From NCBI GenBank assembly GCA_964292295.1, contig CAXYVC010000085.1:1-11613 (forward strand): 11,613 bases of DNA. Direction: 5' to 3'. The stretch comes from CAXYVC01 sp964292295 (GTDB taxonomy: Bacteria > Acidobacteriota > Holophagae > Holophagales > Holophagaceae). Under the pieces are notes generated by a model. The model searched no databases and was not told the origin of the DNA. It saw only the letters and a program-made list of their open reading frames with translations. This document shows positions 1-5,664 of this stretch, one piece after another. The translations under genes were made by a program, and so were the position numbers. Positions within the stretch are counted from its first letter, which is position 1. Every line of letters starts with the position of its first letter.

Positions 1-1246
1 GCAGGAGCTTCGGCTCCCCGCCCGTGGCGGGGTCGATCCGGTAGCTGCAGGTGCGGCGGGTCTTCCACCAGCCGTCCTCGACGATGGCCAGGTGCTCGTT
101 GCCCCACACGGCGCCCTGGTAGCGGTTCTGCAGGCGCGCGAGGAGGCGCGGCTCGCCCTTGAAGGGCGCCTCCAGCTGGTAGAGGGCGTCCCGGTGGGTG
201 GCCGCGGTGGCGGGGTTGCCGCCGTCCAGGGCCTCGGCCCACACCAGGGTGGCGCCGCGGTCATCCCGCCATTCGAAGGCGCGGCGGCCCGCCTCGCAGG
301 CGTCGAAGTCCACGGGGATCTTGTCCTGCAGGGGCTTCTCGGCGATCGTGGCCACGGGCCTGCCGGCCGCGTCCACCACGCGCACACGGCTCGGGAAGCG
401 GTTCAGGGGGAACTGGTAGGAGAAGGGCTTCTGGAGCTCGCTCACCAGGAGGTGGCTGCCGTCCGGGGAGGGCTGGACGCCGAGGTAGAGGGCGGGGGGC
501 AGCAGCGGCGTGGCCCGGCCCTCCAGGTCGATGCGCTGGAGCGCGGTGGTGGCGTAGAAGGTGAACTTCGCCTCGTCCGCAGGGTTCCGGAGCAGGTCCT
601 GGTACGTGCGGGCCGGCGCCTTCACGCCCAGGGCGTCCTGCACCGAGGGGCCCTCGGGCAGGCTCTGGGTTTCGGGGTAGGCCTCCGTGGTGGGGCGGGT
701 GCGCGCCAGGAGGCTCAGGCCATCGGGGGCCCAGGTGTAGGGGCGGCCCATGGTCGCGCTGAGCACCGGGCCGCTCAGGCGCTTGGCCTGGCCCGAGGAT
801 ACGTCCACCACCCACAGGGCCAGGCCGCCGGCCTGCACCTCGACGAAGGCGAAGTGGGCGCCCGTGGGCGAGAAGGAGGGGTATTCCAGGCCGGAGCCCG
901 CCGGCAGGCCCTGCACGGGGATCGGCTTCCCCTCCAGGGTCTGCAGCGTGAAGCCCGAGAAGGGCCGCGTGCGGGAGGCGTTGTGGGTGCGCGGGTTGAT
1001 GCGCAGGCCCGCCAGGCGCAGCTCCGGCTGGGCCAGGTCCGCGAGGGACAGGAAGGCGGGGCGCTTCAGGAGGGCCAGCGTGCGGGAGCTCGGGTCGAGG
1101 AGCGGCTGGGGCGGGTTCTCCACGTCGAAGACGTCCAGGATCGCTTGGGGGGGCTTCTGGAAGGAGAGGGCCGCCTGGGCCGGGAGGACCGGCGCGAGGG
1201 CCAGGGCCGCGAGGCCGGCCACGAGCAGGTTGCGGGTTCGGAGCAT
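1..1246 (-). CDS. Exported S9-family (glutamyl endopeptidase-like) serine peptidase, C-terminal part outside the window
   Basis: About 415 codons are present, read from an ATG at 1246 down to the window edge with no stop, so the gene is partial. The start is supported by a GAGGT ribosome site 6 to 7 bases upstream. Residues 1-24 form a signal peptide (MLRTRN, then a Leu/Ala-rich core, ending PAQA), so the enzyme is exported. Residues 77-86 read LRLAGLRINP, followed by RT and SR, a block typical of the S9D glutamyl-endopeptidase branch of prolyl oligopeptidases. What follows looks like the beta-propeller of that family (for example FSPTGAHFAFVEV and YTWAPDGLSLLAR repeats). The propeller gates access to an alpha/beta-hydrolase domain with a Ser-Asp-His triad, which should lie beyond position 1 and cannot be checked here. 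Expected role: cleavage of peptides outside the cytoplasm. Family call is good; the exact specificity (Glu versus Pro) is inferred. Confidence 0.85.
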   Translation of the reverse strand, partial: MLRTRNLLVAGLAALALAPVLPAQAALSFQKPPQAILDVFDVENPPQPLLDPSSRTLALLKRPAFLSLADLAQPELRLAGLRINPRTHNASRTRPFSGFTLQTLEGKPIPVQGLPAGSGLEYPSFSPTGAHFAFVEVQAGGLALWVVDVSSGQAKRLSGPVLSATMGRPYTWAPDGLSLLARTRPTTEAYPETQSLPEGPSVQDALGVKAPARTYQDLLRNPADEAKFTFYATTALQRIDLEGRATPLLPPALYLGVQPSPDGSHLLVSELQKPFSYQFPLNRFPSRVRVVDAAGRPVATIAEKPLQDKIPVDFDACEAGRRAFEWRDDRGATLVWAEALDGGNPATAATHRDALYQLEAPFKGEPRLLARLQNRYQGAVWGNEHLAIVEDGWWKTRRTCSYRIDPATGGEPKLL

Positions 1247-1301
1247 GGAGTGACCTCGTGAGACGATGGTCCGGTCAGTCTAGCCTGGGGTGGAGCGCGG
1301 C

Positions 1302-2216
1302 ATGGGGGGAATCATGGATGGAGCGGTGGCGGGGAAGGCGGCGGCGCTGGCCGCGGCCGCCCTGTGGGCCGTGACCGTGACGGTGCTCACCTTTGCCTCC
1401 CGGCGCCTGGGCTCCCAGGTGGCGAACGGCGCGCGCCTAGTGCTCGCGGTGCTGCTGATCGGGGTCATCCACTGGGCTGTGGCGGGCACGCCCTGGCCCG
1501 GGGGCCTCGGGGGCACGCGGACCCTCTGGCTGCTGGCCTCCGGCCTCCTGGGCTTCACCCTGGCGGACGGGCTGGGGCTGGAGTCCTTCGTGCGCCTGGG
1601 CGCCCGGGACGGCATGCTCGTCCAGACCCTCGCCCCGGCCTTCTCGGCCCTCCTGGCGCACCTCTTCCTGGGGCAGCGGCTGGGATGGCTCCGGGGCGGC
1701 GCGGTGCTCCTCACCCTGGCGGGCATCGCCCTGGTGGTGGCCCAGGCCTCCGGGGGCGAGGCTGCCGGGCACCGCCGCGGCCGCTGGATCGGCGTGTCCT
1801 GTGCCCTCGGCGCGGCGATGGCCCAGGCCACGGCCCAGCTGGCCTCCATCCTGGGCATGGCGGACGGGGTGCCCGCCCTCTCCGCCACCGTGGTGCGCCT
1901 CGCCGCGGGGAGCGCCGGGGTGCTGGTCTTCCTGGGGCTGCGGGGACGCCTGCGGGGGCTCAAGAGCGCCTGGCGGGACGGGGCCGCCGCGGGCCAGGTG
2001 CTGTCGGGCACGCTGCTGGGTTCGGTGGTGGCGGTGCCCCTGTCCCTCTACGCCCTGGCCCACGCCCCCGCGGGGGTGGCCGCCACCCTCATGTTCATGG
2101 TGCCCGTCTTCCTGCTGCCCCTGTCGCGCCTCTTCCTGAAGGAGCCCATCACGCCCGGCGCCCTGGCGGGGACGGGGCTCACCCTGGCCGGGGCCTCCGC
2201 GCTCTTCCTGCTGTAG
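1302..2216 (+). CDS. EamA/DMT-superfamily transporter (10-helix permease)
   Basis: This is a 304-residue integral membrane protein made almost entirely of hydrophobic segments, with two tandem EamA repeats (roughly residues 10-145 and 160-304), giving about ten helices. The end of each repeat shows family signatures: GQRLGWLRGGAVLLTLAGI in the first, LKEPITPGALAGTGLTLAG in the second. Members export amino acids or other small metabolites, or take up nucleotide-sugar-like solutes; the substrate cannot be read from the sequence. I chose ATG 1302 because GGAG (1292-1295) sits 6 bases upstream; GTG 1290 and ATG 1314 are alternatives with weaker ribosome sites. It is divergent from the S9 peptidase with only 55 bases between them, and converges on pepD with a 25-base gap and no terminator-like hairpin. 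A role in exporting amino acids released by the neighbouring peptidases is an inference only. Confidence 0.88.
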   Translation: MGGIMDGAVAGKAAALAAAALWAVTVTVLTFASRRLGSQVANGARLVLAVLLIGVIHWAVAGTPWPGGLGGTRTLWLLASGLLGFTLADGLGLESFVRLGARDGMLVQTLAPAFSALLAHLFLGQRLGWLRGGAVLLTLAGIALVVAQASGGEAAGHRRGRWIGVSCALGAAMAQATAQLASILGMADGVPALSATVVRLAAGSAGVLVFLGLRGRLRGLKSAWRDGAAAGQVLSGTLLGSVVAVPLSLYALAHAPAGVAATLMFMVPVFLLPLSRLFLKEPITPGALAGTGLTLAGASALFLL

Positions 2217-2241
2217 CGCGGGAGGCCCCCCGGGTCCCGGC

Positions 2242-3702
2242 CTACACCCGAACCAGCAGGGCGGTGAGGAAGTCCCAGAAGCGCGCCACGGAGGCGATGT
2301 CCACCCGCTCCTGGGGCGAGTGGGCGTCCAGGATGTGGGGGCCGAAGGAGATCATCTGGAGGCCCGGGTGCTTGTCGCCCAGGATGCCGCACTCCAGGCC
2401 CGCGTGGATGGCGCGCAGGGTGGCGGGCTGGCCGTTCCGTTCCGCGAAGACCGCCTGGGCCAGGTGCACCAGCTCCGCGTCGGGGCAGGGGCTCCAGCCG
2501 GGATAGGCCCCTCCGTGGGCGGCTTCGAAGCCGTGGGCGCGGGCGAGGAGGGCGGCCACCGAGCCGGCCTCGTCCCGGGCGGAGGCCAGGGCGCTGCGGT
2601 GGCTGAGGAGGATGCGCAGCGTCTCGCCTTCCTCCTCGAGCACGGCCAGGTTGGTGGAGGCCTGCACCAGGCCCGGGATCTCCGGGCTCATGGCGTGGAC
2701 GCCGTGGGGCAGCACCCGCAGCAGCGCCACCACGCGGTGCGCCTCCTCCGGAGTCAGGACCGTCTCCGGGCGCGGGGCGCAGGGCTCCAGGGCAAGGGCA
2801 AGGGCGGGGTCGAAGGCGCCCAGCTCCGCGCGGAAGCAGGCCTCGCACCGGGCGACCACGCCGGACAGGTTGCCGGCCTGCTCCGGGGGCGCCAGCAGGT
2901 GGGCCGAGGCCTCCCGGGGGATCACGTTGCGCCGGCTCCCGCCCTCCAGGCCCGCCAGGGCGACGCCCGGGAGCTCCATGAGGGCCGCCAGGGTGCGGCC
3001 CAGCAGGCGGAGGGCGTTGCCTCGGCCCTGGTGGATATCCACGCCGGAGTGCCCGCCCCGCAGGCCGCCCACGCGCAACGCGAAGGCGAGGTGGCCCGCG
3101 GGCGCCGCCTCCCGGGTCATGCGCCGCCGCGCCTCCGTCTCGAGGCCCCCGGCGCAGCTGATGGTCAGCTCGCTCGGGTCCTCGCCGTCCAGGTTCAGGA
3201 GGTAGCGGGCCTTCAGCCAGCCGGGGCGGCAGGCCACGGCGCCCGTGAGCCCCCGCTCCTCGTCCACGGTGAAGAGGCACTCCAGGGGGCCGTGGGGCAG
3301 GTCCCGGGAGGCCAGCACCGCCAGGGCCGCCGCGGCGCCGATGCCGTTGTCCGCGCCGAGGGTCGTTCCCTCGGCGCCCACCACCTCGCCGTCGCGCACC
3401 AGGGCGATGGGATCCCGGGAGAAGTCGTGGGCCGTGCCGCGGTCCTTCTCGCACACCATGTCCACGTGGGCCTGGAGGGCCACCGTGGGGGCGCCCTCCC
3501 GCCCCGGCGCGGCGGGCTTGCGAAGAAGCACGTTGCCCACGGCGTCCTGTTCCGCGGAAAGGCCGAGCCGTGCCGCTTCCTCGAGCAGGAAGGCGCAGGC
3601 CGCGGCCTCGTTTCCGGAGCCTCTCGGGATGCGGGACAGCGCGGCGAAGGCGCGCCAGAGCCTAGTGGGCTCGAGGGTGCTGGGATCGAGGGGGCTTGCC
3701 AT
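2242..3702 (-). CDS. pepD: Aminoacyl-histidine dipeptidase (cytosol nonspecific dipeptidase, M20C)
   Basis: This cytosolic di-zinc exopeptidase hydrolyses Xaa-His and many other dipeptides. It has 486 residues, essentially the length of Escherichia coli PepD. The metal and catalytic residues of the M20 family are all visible: H79 and D81 in AHVDMVCEKDRGTAHDF, D118 in GADNGIGAA, the E148-E149 pair in TVDEERGLTGA, D172 in LLNLDGED, and a C-terminal H461 in DAHSPQERV. The M20C hallmarks HAGLECGILG and GGLRGGHSGVDIHQGRGNA are also present. There is no signal peptide. I chose ATG 3702, with GGAG 5 bases upstream, over an upstream extension of 37 codons that would run through the promoter and palindrome. 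The gene is divergent from the TrmB-type regulator, and a 34-bp palindrome overlaps its likely promoter, so control by that regulator is probable. Function call is firm. Confidence 0.95.
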   Translation of the reverse strand: MASPLDPSTLEPTRLWRAFAALSRIPRGSGNEAAACAFLLEEAARLGLSAEQDAVGNVLLRKPAAPGREGAPTVALQAHVDMVCEKDRGTAHDFSRDPIALVRDGEVVGAEGTTLGADNGIGAAAALAVLASRDLPHGPLECLFTVDEERGLTGAVACRPGWLKARYLLNLDGEDPSELTISCAGGLETEARRRMTREAAPAGHLAFALRVGGLRGGHSGVDIHQGRGNALRLLGRTLAALMELPGVALAGLEGGSRRNVIPREASAHLLAPPEQAGNLSGVVARCEACFRAELGAFDPALALALEPCAPRPETVLTPEEAHRVVALLRVLPHGVHAMSPEIPGLVQASTNLAVLEEEGETLRILLSHRSALASARDEAGSVAALLARAHGFEAAHGGAYPGWSPCPDAELVHLAQAVFAERNGQPATLRAIHAGLECGILGDKHPGLQMISFGPHILDAHSPQERVDIASVARFWDFLTALLVRV

Positions 3703-3731
3703 GGCTTCTCCTTGGCCTCTCCGGGCCGGGT

Positions 3732-3765
3732 GATTGTGGTAGTAGCATACGCTGCTAACACAATC
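3732..3765. promoter_or_regulatory. 34-bp near-perfect palindrome, probable operator of the TrmB-type regulator
   Basis: The left arm GATTGTGGTAGTAGC (3732-3746) and right arm GCTGCTAACACAATC (3751-3765) are inverted copies matching at 13 of 15 positions around a 4-base centre (ATAC). It is markedly more AT-rich than the rest of the window and lies midway between pepD and a divergent DNA-binding regulator, the usual place for such a regulator's own operator. It covers the spacer, -10 box and likely start point of the pepD promoter (predicting repression). Its centre lies about 53 bases upstream of the predicted start of the regulator transcript, a position also compatible with activation. That the neighbouring regulator is the protein that binds it is an inference. 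Confidence 0.7.
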
Positions 3766-3771
3766 GGGCAA
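3744..3771 (-). promoter_or_regulatory. Candidate sigma-70-type promoter for pepD
   Basis: On the minus strand TTGCCC (3771-3766) and TATGCT (3749-3744) are separated by 16 bases; each matches the consensus at 4 of 6 positions. Transcription would begin near 3737, giving a leader of about 35 bases that contains the AAGGAG ribosome site of pepD. The element lies almost wholly inside the 34-bp palindrome, so a protein bound there should block it. This is pattern matching in a GC-rich genome and is not proven. Confidence 0.4.
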
Positions 3772-3778
3772 GCCCGAT
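3763..3778. repeat. Perfect 7-bp inverted repeat (ATCGGGC-AA-GCCCGAT)
   Basis: This perfect inverted repeat overlaps the last three bases of the 34-bp palindrome and spans the candidate pepD -35 box. It lies just upstream of the candidate -10 box of the regulator gene, where that promoter would need its -35 contact. It could be a second, weaker operator for the same or another protein. No T-run follows on either strand, so it is not an intrinsic terminator. Confidence 0.45.
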
Positions 3779-3789
3779 CCGCGACCGTC

Positions 3790-3802
3790 TATACTGGCCC
3801 GA
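3790..3802 (+). promoter_or_regulatory. Candidate -10 box of a leaderless promoter for the regulator
   Basis: TATACT (3790-3795, 5 of 6 matches to TATAAT) ends 6 bases before the A of the ATG at 3802. The expected start point, about 7 bases past the -10 box, therefore falls on the initiation codon itself. No ribosome site precedes this ATG or the alternative ATG at 3817. No good -35 hexamer is found 16-18 bases upstream, as might be expected of a promoter helped by a bound activator. Leaderless translation is an inference. Confidence 0.5.
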
Positions 3803-4653
3803 TGCAACGGCAAGCCATGGCTTCGGGCGCAGCGGCGCTATCCGCCCTGGGCTTCTCGGAGATCGAGGGCCTGGTCTACTGCTTCCTGCTCCAGGAAAGC
3901 CCCGCCACGGGCTACCGGGTGAGCCACGCCATCGGAAAGCCCACCGCCAACACCTACAAGGCGATCGCCTCCCTGGCCGCCCGGGGAGCGATCACGGTGG
4001 ACGACGGGGACAGCAAGCAGTGCCGGGCCGTGCCGCCGGAGGAACTGCTGGCGCGCATGGACCGGAGCTTCCAGGACCGCCGGCGCGCGGCGGAGGAGCA
4101 GCTGAAGGAGCTGTACCACGACGACGCCGACGACCGGGTGTACCGCCTCGCCACCGTGGACCAGGTGCTGGAGCGGGCCCGGGCCATGCTGCAGCGGGCG
4201 GAGGAGCTGGTGCTGGCGGACGCCTTCGTGGGGCCGCTGGACGCCCTGGAGGCGGACCTGAAGGCCGCCGCGGCCCGGGGGGTCACCGTGGTGCTCCAGG
4301 CCTACGACGCGCGCAGCATCCCGGGCGCCCTGGTGCTGCGGAACGACCGTCCGGCCGGGCTCATCTCCCATTGGCCGGGCCAGCACTTCACGCTGGTGGT
4401 GGACGCCAAGGAGCACCTGCTGGCGCTGTTCTCCCGGGACTGCGCGGCGCTGCACCAGGCGGTGTGGAGCCGGAGCGCCTTCCTGTCCTGTCTGCAGCAC
4501 AACCACCTGGCCTGCGACTTCGCGCTCACCGCCACGGAGACCCTTCCGGAAGGGGACCCCCGGCGGGAGCGCATGGCCAGGCTCAGCCTGCTCCAGGCGG
4601 AGCCGAAGGGGCTGCGGGAGCTCTGGGCGCGCCTGGACCGCCCCCTCAGCTGA
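3802..4653 (+). CDS. TrmB-family transcriptional regulator
   Basis: This cytosolic DNA-binding protein has 283 residues. Residues 13-80 form a winged helix-turn-helix of the TrmB type: ALGFSEIEGLVYCFLL, then the recognition region around ATGYRVSHAIGKPTANTYKAI, then a wing (RGAITVDDGDSKQCRAV). Residues 78-105 are a charged linker helix likely to dimerise (ELLARMDRSFQDRRRAAEEQ). Residues 113-280 are a PLD-like sensor domain (VYRLATVDQVLERARAML, EELVLADAF, ARGVTVVLQAYD) of the kind that binds small ligands in TrmB proteins, best known from archaea. The ligand cannot be deduced; given the neighbour, a dipeptide or amino acid is a guess. ATG 3802 is chosen because a -10 box lies 6 bases upstream (leaderless); ATG 3817 is the alternative. 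A long open frame continues upstream but only antisense to pepD. The stop overlaps the end of cheD tail to tail by 8 bases. Confidence 0.85.
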   Translation: MQRQAMASGAAALSALGFSEIEGLVYCFLLQESPATGYRVSHAIGKPTANTYKAIASLAARGAITVDDGDSKQCRAVPPEELLARMDRSFQDRRRAAEEQLKELYHDDADDRVYRLATVDQVLERARAMLQRAEELVLADAFVGPLDALEADLKAAAARGVTVVLQAYDARSIPGALVLRNDRPAGLISHWPGQHFTLVVDAKEHLLALFSRDCAALHQAVWSRSAFLSCLQHNHLACDFALTATETLPEGDPRRERMARLSLLQAEPKGLRELWARLDRPLS

Positions 4654-5305
4654 AGAGCTCGATGTCGCTCGAGGCGGGGGCGCGGCTCACGGCCTCGAAG
4701 AGGCGGGACTCGCGCACGAAGAGCGTGTCGTTGCGCACCTTCCGGATCAGGTGCACGTACACCTCGCCCTTGGCGGGGAGGAAGTAGATCTTCCGGGGGA
4801 AGGGGCCGCCCAGGTCCTCCGCCAGGAGGGGGATGCGCTCCTGCTCCAGGAAGCCGCGGATGAAGGCGTTGTTGCGCTCGCCGATGTCCGAGAGCCCCTG
4901 CACCACGCGCGCGCCGCCGAAGACCTTCGCCTCGAGGCGGCTGCGCCGGGCGCCCAGGTGCATCAGCTCGTTGATCAGGTATTCCATGGCGCCCACGCCG
5001 TAGCGCGCGGCGACGCGGGGATCGTCCTGCTGGCGGCTGGTGGCGGGCAGCAGGAAGTGGTTCATGCCCCCGACGCCGGCCACGGGGTCCCGCAGGCAGG
5101 CGGCCACGCAGCTGCCCAGGATGGTCACGATGGCCTCGTCCTCCCGCGTGGCGTAGAACTCGCCGGGAAGCAGCTTCATGGTGAGCCGGTCCAGGCGCGG
5201 GTCGCGGTACTTGGGGCGCTGCCCGGGGTGGGGCAGGGGAAGGGGGGCCTCCTCGGCGGCCCGGGCCCCCTCGATGCGCTGCTGCCAGCCCTTGTGCAGG
5301 TTCAT
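4646..5305 (-). CDS. cheD: Chemoreceptor glutamine deamidase CheD
   Basis: The 219-residue cytosolic CheD deamidates glutamines on methyl-accepting chemoreceptors, tuning them and, in some bacteria, interacting with CheC and CheY-P. The catalytic elements are clear: T61 and C66 in TILGSCVAACLRDP and H83 in GGMNHFLLP, followed by the conserved RYGVGAMEYLINEL and KVFGGARVV segments and RNDTLF near the end. The family is usually 150-200 residues long; here a Pro/Arg-rich leader of about 40 residues precedes the domain. The start ATG at 5305 overlaps the stop of the upstream receiver gene (ATGA), so translation is probably coupled; the ribosome site is weak. No other chemotaxis gene is in the window. 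The same frame is open upstream to a GTG at 5731, but that extension is the receiver gene read out of frame. Confidence 0.93.
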   Translation of the reverse strand: MNLHKGWQQRIEGARAAEEAPLPLPHPGQRPKYRDPRLDRLTMKLLPGEFYATREDEAIVTILGSCVAACLRDPVAGVGGMNHFLLPATSRQQDDPRVAARYGVGAMEYLINELMHLGARRSRLEAKVFGGARVVQGLSDIGERNNAFIRGFLEQERIPLLAEDLGGPFPRKIYFLPAKGEVYVHLIRKVRNDTLFVRESRLFEAVSRAPASSDIELFS

Positions 5306-5664
5306 CGCGGATCCGGCAGGACGCGCTGGAGCACGTCCAGCAGGCGGTCGCCGTCGAAGGGCTTGACGATCCAGCCGGTGGCGCCGGCCTCCCGGGCCCG
5401 CCGCTTCTGCTCCTGGGCCGTCTCGGTGGTGAGCATCAGCACGGGCAGGAAGCGCGTCTCCGGCGCCCGGCGCAGGGCCTCCAGCAGGCCGAAGCCGTCC
5501 AGGCGGGGCATGTTCACGTCCGTGATGACCAGGTCCACCGGAGCCTCCCGCAAGCGCTCCAGGGCCGCCTCGCCATCCTCCGCGGCGAGCACCTCGTAGC
5601 CCTCGGGTTCCAGGGCGGAAGCCACCACCGCCCGGCTGGCGGCGGAATCGTCGACGATGAGGAC
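5302..5664 (-). CDS. CheY-like single-domain response regulator, start unclear
   Basis: The receiver fold is complete from VLIVDDS (codons from 5664) to the stop at 5302. It has the acidic pair D-D at 5647-5652, phospho-acceptor Asp at 5518-5520 in VITDVNMPRLDGF, the conserved Thr at 5428-5430 in LMLTTE and Lys at 5362-5364 in WIVKPF. No output domain follows, so it would signal by protein contact, as CheY does at the flagellar motor or another target. Its ATGA overlap with cheD suggests a chemotaxis role. Odd point: no ATG, GTG or TTG lies in frame upstream of the acidic pair. The first in-frame start is GTG 5628, which would delete strand 1 and the metal-binding Asp pair. The frame is open upstream through a G9 tract into the peptidase gene, which reads this stretch in another frame. 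A missing base, an unusual start or a frameshift are all possible. Confidence 0.75.
   Translation of the reverse strand, partial: VLIVDDSAASRAVVASALEPEGYEVLAAEDGEAALERLREAPVDLVITDVNMPRLDGFGLLEALRRAPETRFLPVLMLTTETAQEQKRRAREAGATGWIVKPFDGDRLLDVLQRVLPDPR

Noticed and set aside
92..1261. Plus-strand open frame opposite the S9 peptidase
   Set aside because: The minus strand encodes a signal peptide and S9D signature in a clean frame; the plus frame is low-complexity and matches nothing.
2217..2241. Bidirectional terminator between the EamA gene and pepD
   Set aside because: The gap is only G/C-rich; it lacks a convincing stem-loop and a T-run on either strand.
2320..3801. Upstream extension of the regulator's open frame on the plus strand
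   Set aside because: This part is antisense to pepD and has the Ala/Gly/Arg/Gln-rich composition of a shadow. Only the portion from 3802 has a recognisable protein.
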